Assembly: GCF_001682855.1 (NCBI RefSeq)
Contig: NZ_MAQW01000032.1
Coordinates: 62,001 to 126,000 of the forward strand
Reading direction: 5' to 3'
Length of the DNA: 64,000 nucleotides
DNA from: Bacillus sp. FJAT-27264
Lineage (GTDB): Bacteria; Bacillota; Bacilli; Paenibacillales; Paenibacillaceae
The notes below the pieces were generated by a model, which was not told the DNA's origin, did not search any database, and saw only the letters and a list, made by a program, of their open reading frames with translations. Shown piece after piece: positions 35,699-44,565 of this stretch. Within the stretch, counting starts at the first letter, position 1. Every line of letters begins with the position of its first letter. A program made the position numbers and the translations under genes.

Positions 35699-36709
35699 AT
35701 GCAAACTATAACTCAAAGAGTTGAAATTATACTCCCTATTCTTAGATCAATTCCATTTGACAAAGAATGGGAAGAAGCCATTAATCAAGTTGTTGATGAA
35801 CTAGTATCTACAGCTTTTTTATTTCCATTATCGGCTGAGCAGCTGGAGATAAATGAAGTCAAAGTAAAGTTTGAGATATTGAATGAAAATGATATAAGAA
35901 TAGATTTGTTAGAAAAATCTATTCGAAAAAGAACTGTTCTTTCAGCGCAAGCCCAATTAGAAATTATTGATAAACCTGTTAAAGGAATAGAAGAATGGAG
36001 TGTCGATTCTATTGATTTATGGAGCCAAGTTTCAATTGATCACTTTGTTAAACGAATTTATGACTTCATTATTAGTACAAATGTTGCCCGGGTCGGTATT
36101 ATCCAAGTTGATGAAGGGCTTATCTTCGTTGAAGGTCAACTATATGGTAAAACAAAAATGATGATCAGTGATCTCTATGAAGTGTTTTTATTTACAAAGA
36201 AAACAAAATGGCCCAATCTTGGAAACTTAGAAATTAATACTGTTTGGAACTGGGTCAAAGGAAAAGTTGGTTTTTTAGATGGTGTGGGGGGCACACCTGT
36301 TGAAAGAGCACTTACAGGACTGACATACCTATTTGGTTCTAGCAGTGAATTCAACCAAGGAATGGAATTGTTTTTTACAATGATAGCGTTAGAGGCACTT
36401 TATTGTTCGAGTAATAATGGAATTAAAGAACAATTACTAGAGAAATCGCAGGTTTTTTTAGGTGTACAAAATGAATATAAGAAATTATTCAAAAGTATGT
36501 ACGATTATAGATCTAAGTTTATACATGGAGGTTTGAATTTTCCTGGTAAGTACCATATCTTTGATGGGAGTGACGAGTTTGAAAAATTCACAGAAGAATC
36601 TATTGAAGTTTCCTTAATGGCTAAATCAGTATTAATTGCAACATTACAACAACTCTCTAAGTTAAATATGAATGAGCTTAATTTCAAGTATTCATTACTG
36701 AAAAATTGA
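35699..36709 (+). CDS. HEPN-domain protein (Apea-like), defence candidate
   Basis: The 336-residue, AT-rich gene encodes a soluble protein. Its C-terminal third carries DYRSKFIHGG (Arg near 271, His near 276), the Rx4-6H motif of HEPN ribonuclease domains in the setting typical of Apea-like HEPN proteins (FFTMIALEALYCS about 40 residues earlier). The N-terminal 200 residues are of unknown fold. HEPN proteins of this kind often act in antiphage or toxin systems by cutting RNA; activity here is inference. I chose ATG 35699 (AGAGGTGG at 10 bases) over the GTG at 35684. It is the only gene between repeat copies 5 and 6. Confidence 0.65.
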   Translation: MQTITQRVEIILPILRSIPFDKEWEEAINQVVDELVSTAFLFPLSAEQLEINEVKVKFEILNENDIRIDLLEKSIRKRTVLSAQAQLEIIDKPVKGIEEWSVDSIDLWSQVSIDHFVKRIYDFIISTNVARVGIIQVDEGLIFVEGQLYGKTKMMISDLYEVFLFTKKTKWPNLGNLEINTVWNWVKGKVGFLDGVGGTPVERALTGLTYLFGSSSEFNQGMELFFTMIALEALYCSSNNGIKEQLLEKSQVFLGVQNEYKKLFKSMYDYRSKFIHGGLNFPGKYHIFDGSDEFEKFTEESIEVSLMAKSVLIATLQQLSKLNMNELNFKYSLLKN

Positions 36710-37298
36710 TTTTTGATTTTGGGTGTTTCTAAGAGAACATAGATATTGCTTAACGTAACATTCACGAATTGAAAGCTGCCGACTCTTTGCTCCGGGAAAC
36801 GGTTCATCAATCACACTCGCACCGACTAACCGTATTACGTCTGGCCACATCATAATCTTAAAGCAGCAAGACAATGATGATTACTAACTTTATTTGATTA
36901 AATGGAAGAGGACATACCTGATGGTCTATTTCAGCTGTGTAAAAGTTATCATAAACATGCTCCAAACAAGAAATTTATGATGCGTTATGGTTTGGATTGA
37001 AAAGGAATATTACACTATTTAGTTCAAGAAATACATGTTTTTTCTATGTGCTGGTTGAAATTATAGTTCTTATTCTTTTTGTTATTCGACAATTCTCTCT
37101 TCTCAAACTATCAAAACTTGTCTCTTTAGTCAGTGCGCTGAACCGTATCACAAATAGAAGCAAGCTTTTCACCCACCCTTTGGAGAACACAATATTGCCT
37201 CTAAGAAACCATATCATCATTAAACTGAACATTTGTACAATCGAATCCGATAAAATAAAGGCATGATGCCCAATCGATTTGCAAAAAGGAGATTCTGT
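36710..37298. other. Intergenic region containing repeat copy 6
   Basis: The region holds repeat copy 6 and a 32-codon ORF at 36902-37000 (starting MEEDIPDGLFQLC) without a good ribosome site, perhaps a gene remnant. Nothing else is recognisable. Confidence 0.4.
37140..37157 (+). repeat. rlmH-end repeat copy 6, outermost
   Basis: GAACCGTATCACAAATAG keeps the EPYHK-stop reading (GAA CCG TAT CAC AAA TAG) with two synonymous-type changes. The upstream arm (ACTTGTCTCTTTAGTCAGTG) resembles those of copies 2, 4 and 5. It probably marks the outer boundary of the island. Confidence 0.65.
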
Positions 37299-38060
37299 AT
37301 GTCTGCTAAACTAGTAAAAAATATCATCGTGCTTTGTTTGGTCTTCGTGTTATTACCAGCGACGTCCATTTGGGCTGCATCCATCATTACGGACCCTACT
37401 TTGGCGAAAGCTATTCGGGCAGAATTGAAGCTGCCGGCGAATAAAGAGCTGAAGGCGGCTGATTTGCAGCAGTTGCAGTCTTTATACCCTCCGGAGTCCA
37501 AGTCCAAAATTACCAGTCTACAAGGTCTTGAAAATGCCGTTAATATGCAGAGCTTATTTCTGCCCGGCCATAAGATCAGGAATCTAACACCGCTGAGCAA
37601 GCTTAAAAAGTTATCGTTTCTAGCTGTTGAAGGAAATCAGATCTCTGACCTTTCACCGATTTCTGGTTTAGGTTCTCTGAAGACTCTGACCGCTGACGAT
37701 AACAAGATAAAAAGTCTGGCTCCGCTAAAAAATCTGACTAAGCTGACCGATCTTCTTGCCAGCAACAATCAGGTGGAGGATCTAAGTCCCATTCAGAAAT
37801 TGAAGTTAGAATGGCTCTTACTGAGCGGCAATAAAATTCAAGATTTGACACCACTAAAAAATCATCCAACATTGAAGCATCTCTATCTGGATGATAACCT
37901 CATCCGTGATATTGCAGTGCTATTAACGATGCCGCAATTAAAAGAAGTGTCTTTAGCCAACAACCCGTTAAATGAGCAAGCTAAACAGGTTATCGAGCAA
38001 CTGGAGAACAAGGGTGTCATAGTAGATTTAACAAGTAACAATGCAACCAAGCCGGAGTAG
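37299..38060 (+). CDS. Secreted leucine-rich-repeat protein
   Basis: The 253-residue product has a signal peptide (VLCLVFVLLPATSIWAAS) and about six internalin-like leucine-rich repeats of 21-22 residues (consensus L-NL-L--N-I-DLSPI). A cap region similar to internalins starts near residue 35 (IRAELKLPANKEL). There is no wall anchor, so it may be released or bind the wall non-covalently. Such repeats mediate protein binding. The ATG at 37299 is behind AAAAGGAG; an upstream in-frame ATG at 37263 lacks a site. Confidence 0.85.
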   Translation: MSAKLVKNIIVLCLVFVLLPATSIWAASIITDPTLAKAIRAELKLPANKELKAADLQQLQSLYPPESKSKITSLQGLENAVNMQSLFLPGHKIRNLTPLSKLKKLSFLAVEGNQISDLSPISGLGSLKTLTADDNKIKSLAPLKNLTKLTDLLASNNQVEDLSPIQKLKLEWLLLSGNKIQDLTPLKNHPTLKHLYLDDNLIRDIAVLLTMPQLKEVSLANNPLNEQAKQVIEQLENKGVIVDLTSNNATKPE

Positions 38061-38088
38061 ACTTAGGTTTCCAGCACAGCTGAAACAA

Positions 38089-38135
38089 AAAATAGGCGAG
38101 AGGGAAGCTAATACTTTCCCCTTCGCCTATTTATT
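38089..38135 (+). terminator. Terminator between convergent genes
   Basis: AAATAGGCGA-GGGAA pairs with TTCCC-TTCGCCTATTT and is followed by ATTTT. It lies between the LRR gene and the reverse-strand glucanase gene and can serve both. Confidence 0.85.
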
Positions 38136-38214
38136 TTCAAAACAGTTCTCCTAGCGTCCAGTCACTTTAAAACCTCTCCTAGTAGCAACATGCTCCTACT
38201 AAGGTCTAACCAAT

Positions 38215-40839
38215 TTACTCCGGAGTCCCCTGCGTCACCCCATGAATATAAGTCAGCGTCGGGCTATCCACCGCCCCTTGCCCCGGATTATAGGTGAAGA
38301 AGTACTCAACGGTATCCCCCTGTTGCAGGTTATTTACAGGGTAGGTATAGTTACCATTCCCTACCGCGGTCATGGCTACGTTCTGCTGCCCGCCGTTATT
38401 GATCTTATAATGTAAGTCGGCAAAGGTTGCACCATTAACATAGAAGGTCAGGTTATTGCCTGTTTTCTTCAGGCCTTTCACCGCATCGCCAACGTTGATT
38501 GTACCGGATGATGATGACGGTACAACAGTGATGGTAGAAGTGGCGGTTTTATTGCCATCCGCTGTTGTAGCTGTCACGGTTGTCGTGCCTGGAGCAAGGC
38601 CTGTCACGGTACCGTTTTGACTAACAGAGGCGATGCTGTTGCCTGATACGCTCCAAGTGACCTGTTTATTGGTTGCGTTGGACGGAGCTACACTGGCGTT
38701 CAGCTGTACAGTCTTTCCGACCTCCACCTGTGCGGTGGTCTGATTCAGCGTTACACCGGTAACCGGCACGTTGTTACCTGGGTTTTCACTGTTGCCTTCT
38801 TTATAGACACGTACATAATCCACCTGCATCGTTGCAGGGATGTCAGACGGATCTGGGGTATTTAAATTATCAAAATATCCACCGATCGCCAGATTCATAA
38901 TGAGATAGAATGGCTTATCGAATGGGGCATTTGGACTGTTTGGTGCGGCCGTGGAATACCATTGATCTCTGCTGACTTTGAAGAAGAAATTGCCGTCCAC
39001 ATACCACTTCATGTTATCTTCTTCCCAGACCATGGAATACACATGATAGTCATTGGCGAAGGTCTGGCCTTCAGGGAAGTGATATTCACCAGCAATATAT
39101 CTGTTAACCGGCCATTGTCCGCCAAAGTGTATGGCGCCACTGGTCGTACCTGGCAGGCGACCTTTGGCTTCCATAATATCGATTTCACCGGATGCTGCCC
39201 ATGCACCATAAGCGGCATCTTCCGGAAGCATCCAGAGTGCTGGCCAGACGCCATTGCCTGTAGGCAGCTTGGCACGAATATCTACTCTGCCGTACTGGAA
39301 GGACAGATGATCCTTGGTGTTGATTTTACCAGAGGAGTACTGTGCGAACCGGTTAGGGTCCTGCGGAAAGGATTTAGAGTCATGTAAGACTTTGATATTC
39401 AGCTTTCCATCTTCTACAAATATATTTTGTGGACTGTCTGTATAGTGCTGCAGCTCCGCATTTCCCCAACCCCAGCTATGAGGATCGTTGCTGATGTAAT
39501 AGCCTTGTTCATAATTCCATTTGCTCATATCGAGCGATGTTCCATTGAATTCATCCTGCCAAATGAGATTCATGCCAGCGATCGTCGGATCGGTTGGTGT
39601 TCCGATAACAATATCATCATGATCGGATACATCCGGACGTGGGGCATTTGGATTGCCAATAAAGGTATAGTAGACGAAATTATTGCCGACACTGCCGCCC
39701 GCCTGGCCATTCAATGGATAACCGATACGGATCTGCATATCCTCCTGGATCGGTTGGAACCACAGACCGTAGATATAGTCAGCCCAGTATCCCCACTGAT
39801 TGGCATCGGACATGTGGTTGTAGCCATTCGCGGCGTATACAAATCCGCTCTGACTGGAGTCACTCATAGCCACCCATTGTCCGTTGATGTTAATCTGGTA
39901 GACGTATTTTCCAAGCTCGGTGCCAATTGGCGCACCCCCATCAATCTTGGGAAGCGGTACACCGATGCTACCGTTCACATCTGCTGTGTAGGTAGTTCCA
40001 TCATAGGGAGTGAGCACATACGAATTTCTTACGGGTTCGTTAAAAGTGATCGTATAAACGACGTTAGCCGAGGAAGTTCTCGACTCTAATCTGACGTTCA
40101 TAGACTCCGTTACGGTAAACCAATAGCCACCGCCGCCTTCAGTGAATTGTCCGAAGTTGTTATCATAGATCCAGCCGCTGGCCGCATTATTCTCAATATC
40201 AATCCATGTACTGCTGTTTACAGGTTTTACGAACACCCTCAAATCATCAGCCACAGCTTGATAGGTTATGGACGGATCATTGTTGAAGGTAGGATAAGTA
40301 AAGCCTGCACTGCCTGTGAAACCTGCTGTAATCTGCGGCCCTTGTGTAGGTGCCATGGCAGTGATGGTTGTTTTGTTTATGTTTTGAAAAACAAGGGTGT
40401 AATCAAGGGTAACCCCAGTTGCCTTGGAGAACAGCTGAATCTCAGTTGTTGCGGAGAGAGTGAACCAATAGCCGTTCAAGCCCCCATCGCTCCAGTGCCC
40501 CCAGTTTTGGTTATAAGTGTAGCCACCGGCGCTATCAATATCAACCCAGTTGCCAGCTACTTTCACATTTACGCCTACATCATCTGAAACAGTATTCCAG
40601 GTCGCAGAGCCTCCATTGAATATAGGCATGACAAAACCGAAGCTAGCTTGCCCAACCCCTGACTGGGAGATGACAGGTCCGTCTGCTGCTGAAAAGTAAT
40701 CCATAGAGGTAACGGTCGTTCCTGCTGCCTGAACCTTCGAAGTTGGCAATAGGCCAACACCGGCCAGCAGCACTACTACTAAGAACAAACTCAATATCTT
40801 GTGCATCCACCTGTGTTCCGTTTTGTAAATTCGTGTCAT
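38215..40839 (-). CDS. Secreted modular GH16 endo-beta-1,3-glucanase (laminarinase type)
   Basis: The 874-residue protein starts with a signal peptide ending SKVQA. Three related beta modules of about 100 residues (about 45-410) precede a GH16 catalytic domain (about 420-680) with GEIDIMEAKG near 550, whose two Glu are nucleophile and acid/base. A bacterial Ig-like Big_2 domain (about 690-775) and a C-terminal module like CBM56 beta-1,3-glucan-binding domains (about 785-870) follow. It should cleave beta-1,3- or mixed-linked glucan outside the cell. ATG 40839 has AGGAGG at 8 bases. A catabolite-repression-like site overlaps its 5' region. It lies downstream of yesN/yesM-type regulators and sugar transporter genes in the same direction. 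Confidence 0.92.
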   Translation of the reverse strand: MTRIYKTEHRWMHKILSLFLVVVLLAGVGLLPTSKVQAAGTTVTSMDYFSAADGPVISQSGVGQASFGFVMPIFNGGSATWNTVSDDVGVNVKVAGNWVDIDSAGGYTYNQNWGHWSDGGLNGYWFTLSATTEIQLFSKATGVTLDYTLVFQNINKTTITAMAPTQGPQITAGFTGSAGFTYPTFNNDPSITYQAVADDLRVFVKPVNSSTWIDIENNAASGWIYDNNFGQFTEGGGGYWFTVTESMNVRLESRTSSANVVYTITFNEPVRNSYVLTPYDGTTYTADVNGSIGVPLPKIDGGAPIGTELGKYVYQININGQWVAMSDSSQSGFVYAANGYNHMSDANQWGYWADYIYGLWFQPIQEDMQIRIGYPLNGQAGGSVGNNFVYYTFIGNPNAPRPDVSDHDDIVIGTPTDPTIAGMNLIWQDEFNGTSLDMSKWNYEQGYYISNDPHSWGWGNAELQHYTDSPQNIFVEDGKLNIKVLHDSKSFPQDPNRFAQYSSGKINTKDHLSFQYGRVDIRAKLPTGNGVWPALWMLPEDAAYGAWAASGEIDIMEAKGRLPGTTSGAIHFGGQWPVNRYIAGEYHFPEGQTFANDYHVYSMVWEEDNMKWYVDGNFFFKVSRDQWYSTAAPNSPNAPFDKPFYLIMNLAIGGYFDNLNTPDPSDIPATMQVDYVRVYKEGNSENPGNNVPVTGVTLNQTTAQVEVGKTVQLNASVAPSNATNKQVTWSVSGNSIASVSQNGTVTGLAPGTTTVTATTADGNKTATSTITVVPSSSSGTINVGDAVKGLKKTGNNLTFYVNGATFADLHYKINNGGQQNVAMTAVGNGNYTYPVNNLQQGDTVEYFFTYNPGQGAVDSPTLTYIHGVTQGTPE

Positions 40840-40870
40840 ACGTATCCTCCTGTAATAAAATATTAGAATC

Positions 40871-40884
40871 CGAAACCGCTTTCA
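40871..40884 (-). promoter_or_regulatory. Candidate CcpA (cre) operator for the glucanase gene
   Basis: On the reverse strand TGAAAGCGGTTTCG matches the cre consensus TGWAANCGNTNWCA at all but the last position. It lies 32 bases upstream of the glucanase start, as expected for glucose repression of a polysaccharide-degrading enzyme. Confidence 0.5.
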
Positions 40885-41005
40885 TCCTGTGACATCTTTA
40901 TTCTATCGAATGTAATAATGGGCTTAAAGGTACAATAATTTTTGTTATAACCCATTTTTTTGGCTTTTGATGATATTTGCTCGTTCAAGCAGGATACCGC
41001 CCGAT

Positions 41006-42577
41006 TTATAGAGCTGTGTCCTGGTATTCTCCTTCGCTATCATATTTTCGACGCATCAGTTGCCGGTATTCTGTGGGTTGCATGTCCATGACTTCCCGAA
41101 AAGCCCGTGTAAAGCTCTTGTAGCTTTCATACCCGACCATGGTGGCTATCTCGACGATTTTATGATCGGTTTCGGCCAGTAGCCTCCGGGCTTTATCGAG
41201 GCGCACATCGCGCAGGTATTCGGCAAAGCCTTTACCGATATTCTTCTTGAACAGGTTTGAAAAATAGGCATAATTAAGCGACACGTGGTTGGACACCATC
41301 GCGAGGTCTAGCGGTTTATGATAGCTTTCGTGTATAAAACGTATGGCTTCATTCAAATCCTGCGTGTTGCGATAGCTACACTTATATTCATAATAGAACT
41401 GGTTCAGCCTAAGCAGTTGTTGTTGCATGGCCTGAATATAATCACGAATGCCTGGGTAATCAAATAGATTACGCAAGCATTCGATGTCCAGCGTTTCTTC
41501 CCCCATATACGGGCGGATCACTCGCACATATTCCTCCAGCATCTGTACAATGGCGCGGGATAACTGCTGTGTGTAGCGGATGTGATAGCGTTGCAGCGTA
41601 TCTTTGTGAAACACTTTGGAAATGCCTTGGGTGATTGTACCACTGTTCTTAGTGCCGATTAGCTGGAAAAGGGCATATAGCTCCTCATAGGGAAGCTCCC
41701 ATTGCTGCTCTAGCCGCTCAATATGTGTTGGCAGGATGCAGTTCCGATCTGGAAAAAGGTAACTGTGGTGATATAGCTCTAACGCTTGTGTATAGCTATG
41801 AGGGAGCTCCTTTAACCCTTGCTGTGGGCTGGTCATGGCAGTGATGGCATCCTTCTGCTCCGCCCTGAGGGCAGCGGGGAAGACTCCCGGATCTACAGCT
41901 GCATCCACTGCAAGGATCAGGTACGGACGGTGTTGCAGGCATACACATCCCTGTCTGCCATATACACGGTAGGCAATGGATTCTATGCTGTGGCTACTGT
42001 CGGCTCCCGGTTGGTTAATCCATAGCTCCTCTCGCAGCAGACACAGGCGGTAATTCTGCCACAGCTCTGGATTCTGCCCCTGGGTCTGAAGCACCCACGC
42101 CTCATCGCTTATCGCGCCCTGCATGTACATACTTAACTCTTTGCGATCTGTTTCTTGGGCACGGCGGGAGATATGCTCCATATTGCGCGAGAGCGCCTGC
42201 CGTGTTCTGATCTCATGCTCTACATGCTCCACTGCGGTCTGCAGATCTTCGCGTTTCACAGGCTTGAGCAGGTAGCCCTTGGCCCCAAGCCCGATGGCCC
42301 TTTGCGCATAGGCAAAATCGCTATAGCCGCTAATAATCAGGAAATCGACCTCGATGTGCTCCTCTTTGGTCTGCGCCATTAGCGTCAGTCCATCCATATC
42401 GGGCATTCGGATATCAGTAATCACTAGTTGGATGACGTGCTGACGTAATATTTCCAGTGCCTCAATCCCGTTTACGGCACAGTAAATGTTATCAAGCTGC
42501 AGAGGAAATTGGCGCAGCATGGCCTGTAGCCCATCGCGAATGTGTTTTTGATCGTCCACAATTAGAATATTGATCAT
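41006..42577 (-). CDS. YesN-type response regulator with AraC DNA-binding domain
   Basis: The 523-residue product has a receiver (LIVDDQKHIRDGL; phospho-Asp in ITDIRMPDMDG near 55), a long middle region, and a C-terminal AraC double helix-turn-helix (about 415-510: HVSLNYAYFSNLFKKNIGKGF; VGYESYKSFTRAFRE). Such regulators are phosphorylated by YesM-type kinases and activate sugar-uptake and glycoside-hydrolase genes. The ATG follows GGAGGATGG, which lies inside the 3' end of the kinase gene, with a gap of 3 bases, so the two are co-transcribed and coupled. Confidence 0.93.
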   Translation of the reverse strand: MINILIVDDQKHIRDGLQAMLRQFPLQLDNIYCAVNGIEALEILRQHVIQLVITDIRMPDMDGLTLMAQTKEEHIEVDFLIISGYSDFAYAQRAIGLGAKGYLLKPVKREDLQTAVEHVEHEIRTRQALSRNMEHISRRAQETDRKELSMYMQGAISDEAWVLQTQGQNPELWQNYRLCLLREELWINQPGADSSHSIESIAYRVYGRQGCVCLQHRPYLILAVDAAVDPGVFPAALRAEQKDAITAMTSPQQGLKELPHSYTQALELYHHSYLFPDRNCILPTHIERLEQQWELPYEELYALFQLIGTKNSGTITQGISKVFHKDTLQRYHIRYTQQLSRAIVQMLEEYVRVIRPYMGEETLDIECLRNLFDYPGIRDYIQAMQQQLLRLNQFYYEYKCSYRNTQDLNEAIRFIHESYHKPLDLAMVSNHVSLNYAYFSNLFKKNIGKGFAEYLRDVRLDKARRLLAETDHKIVEIATMVGYESYKSFTRAFREVMDMQPTEYRQLMRRKYDSEGEYQDTAL

Positions 42578-42580
42578 GCT

Positions 42581-44419
42581 CTACCATCCTCCAAGATTCA
42601 CATTTTCCCATGGTAATCGTATGGTTACACAGGTATAGTCGCCCTGCACACTGTCAATCCAAAGGCCACAGCCCTGGCCGTAATGTAGCTGTAAACGCTT
42701 ATGCACATTCTCCAGGCCCAGTCCGTTTTTGCTAGTAACGATTGGTTTATCTGATTCGCCCCGTAATACAGCCTGTAAGTTGGCTAGCATCTCAGGGTCA
42801 ACACCTGCACCGTCATCCCGTATTTTGATTAGCAGCAGGCTGTTATTTTCTACAGATACGGTAATTTGGATGTCTACACTGCCGCCCGAAGGCGCCGCGT
42901 GATGAACGGCATTTTCGACGATGGGCTGCATGCACATTTTAGGAATCGTATAGCGCAGTACCTCCTGAGGCAGATCCGCCGTCAATACGATGTTGCCGCC
43001 TTCCATAAAGTTTATGAAGCGGACATAGCTGTGTATGTTGGACAGTTCTTCGCTAAGGGCAACGGTATCGCTGCGCCACTGCATGCTGTATCGTAGTTGC
43101 GAGCCTAATGACACCAACGCGTCGGCGATTGCTGGTTGCCGCTGAACCTCTGCCAGCATACGGATTGATTCCAGCGCGTTATACAAAAAGTGAGAGTTGA
43201 TCTGCGAATGGAGCGAGTGCAGCTGTGCGTTTTTGGCAATTAGCTGCTTATCTACCACCTGCGTCATCAGCTGTTTGATCTCGTCTAACATGCTATTGTA
43301 GCTGACGGCTACCTCGTCGATTTCATCGCCGGGTTCATTTTCACCGAGGCCAGTATTAATTTTTGCATCCAGTTGGCCTTGCCGCACCTTGCGCATAGAA
43401 ACCAGCACCCTGTCTAACCGGCGGAATATACGCCGGGTGGTATGCGAAACGAGCAGCAGCAGCAACAGCAGCACACATAATGTGATCGCTACTACGAGTA
43501 GATACCAGCTTCGCGGACCCTTCATCAGGTCTTGATGGGAGGCGATATCTACCACATAGGCGTTCAGTGGAGCGATGTAGCGATAGAGTGCATAGTAAGT
43601 GTGATCCCCTACACTGACCTTAATAGGGCTATTCTGCTGCAGTACATCCAGCCGCTGGTGGATGCTGCCAAGAATCTCGTTTAGCTCGTTCCCAGCCGTT
43701 TGAGGAAACACATGCCGGGGATTATATACATTTCGAGCAGGATTACTTCCGTCCATCACCACAGAGAAGAAATCTCCGCCGTTCTCCTCGAACAGGTCGC
43801 TGAAAAACACGTTATGCGGGGTGCGAACCTCCATAATGGTGGGGAGTTTCTGCTGTTGCCCCTGAAGGCGTACCAGCCGGTAATAGGACAGCGTATGCTC
43901 GCCATTTTTAAAAGCAAATAAGCGGTGTGCCGCGCCGCCTTCTTCCCGAAGTGTCACCCAGTAGTTCTGCGGCCAGAACCTGTCATAATGGTAGATTTCG
44001 GGCCAAATCTCAAACAGGTTTGGGTTATCGACATAGAAGCTGAGCTCGCTGATCATCTCGTGGCTTTGAATAATATTATGCATTTGCTCAAATTGATTTT
44101 GTCTAAATTTCACCAGACGCAGGCCGTCCCCGCGCATATTGGAGTGAATAAAGTCTACAAAGGCCTTTTGATTCAGCGCAGTAGAGGAAGCGCTCTCAAT
44201 AATGCCCAGTCTGCTGCGCAGCTGTTCGTTAAGCCGCGAGACATGATTGCTGCCGTTGGCCATTGCATCCTTGTATAACTGGCCTTCCTGTGTGCGGATA
44301 AATAAAAGGGATACTAGAATCCCAGGGATGACAATCAGCATGCTAAAAGCTAGAAATAATTTCTTAGATATACGTGAATTGCGGTAAAGCTTCCTTACTC
44401 TGGTTAGCAAATACTTCAT
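42581..44419 (-). CDS. YesM-type sensor histidine kinase
   Basis: The 612-residue protein has an N-terminal membrane helix (LFLAFSMLIVIPGILVSLLF) and a large extracellular sensor region (about 45-300). A second helix (LLVVAITLCVLLLLLLL), a HAMP domain, a LytS/YesM His_kinase domain (SQINSHFLYNALESIRML) and a HATPase (MQPIVENAVHHA; GLGLENVHKRL) follow. It presumably senses extracellular glucan fragments, directly or through the solute-binding protein encoded just upstream, and phosphorylates the adjacent YesN-type regulator. Start ATG follows GGGAGG. Confidence 0.93.
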   Translation of the reverse strand: MKYLLTRVRKLYRNSRISKKLFLAFSMLIVIPGILVSLLFIRTQEGQLYKDAMANGSNHVSRLNEQLRSRLGIIESASSTALNQKAFVDFIHSNMRGDGLRLVKFRQNQFEQMHNIIQSHEMISELSFYVDNPNLFEIWPEIYHYDRFWPQNYWVTLREEGGAAHRLFAFKNGEHTLSYYRLVRLQGQQQKLPTIMEVRTPHNVFFSDLFEENGGDFFSVVMDGSNPARNVYNPRHVFPQTAGNELNEILGSIHQRLDVLQQNSPIKVSVGDHTYYALYRYIAPLNAYVVDIASHQDLMKGPRSWYLLVVAITLCVLLLLLLLVSHTTRRIFRRLDRVLVSMRKVRQGQLDAKINTGLGENEPGDEIDEVAVSYNSMLDEIKQLMTQVVDKQLIAKNAQLHSLHSQINSHFLYNALESIRMLAEVQRQPAIADALVSLGSQLRYSMQWRSDTVALSEELSNIHSYVRFINFMEGGNIVLTADLPQEVLRYTIPKMCMQPIVENAVHHAAPSGGSVDIQITVSVENNSLLLIKIRDDGAGVDPEMLANLQAVLRGESDKPIVTSKNGLGLENVHKRLQLHYGQGCGLWIDSVQGDYTCVTIRLPWENVNLGGW

Positions 44420-44518
44420 TTAACAGCCTCCCTACTCTTGTAATATACCATATATTACAAACCATCCGGTAGGTAAATAGGCTGTTGTGCCAAATGATTA
44501 GAACCCCAGAAGAGGGAA

Positions 44519-44545
44519 TACCGGCCACCATCTCGGTGACCGGTA
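44519..44545 (-). terminator. Hairpin after the solute-binding protein gene
   Basis: TACCGG-ACC pairs with GGT-CCGGTA, 20 bases past the binding-protein stop on the reverse strand. The T-tract is poor, so it may only attenuate read-through into the kinase genes and leave the binding protein more abundant. Confidence 0.6.
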
Positions 44546-44565
44546 GTAATCTTAATACAAGCATG

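Larger units (their letters stand above)
5766..37157. mobile_element. Composite accessory island of SCC-like segments inserted at rlmH
   Basis: Six same-orientation copies of the rlmH 3' end (GAACCGTATCATAAGT and variants) divide 31 kb into five segments: 5.77-12.69, 12.69-16.54, 16.54-19.06, 19.06-35.31 and 35.31-37.14 kb. Only the first contains a site-specific recombinase. The copies decay away from rlmH: the first four are near identical, the fifth lacks two bases and the sixth has several substitutions. Accessory-type and AT-rich genes (TIR-like, DndB-like, HEPN) lie between them. The SCC interpretation is inference from site, repeats and recombinase type. The 16 kb fourth segment could also include ordinary chromosomal genes trapped between scars. 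Confidence 0.65.

Noticed and set aside
5783..37157. A prophage or conjugative element explaining the island
   Set aside because: No capsid, terminase, portal, lysis, relaxase or type IV secretion genes are seen; only the serine recombinase and att-like repeats support mobility.
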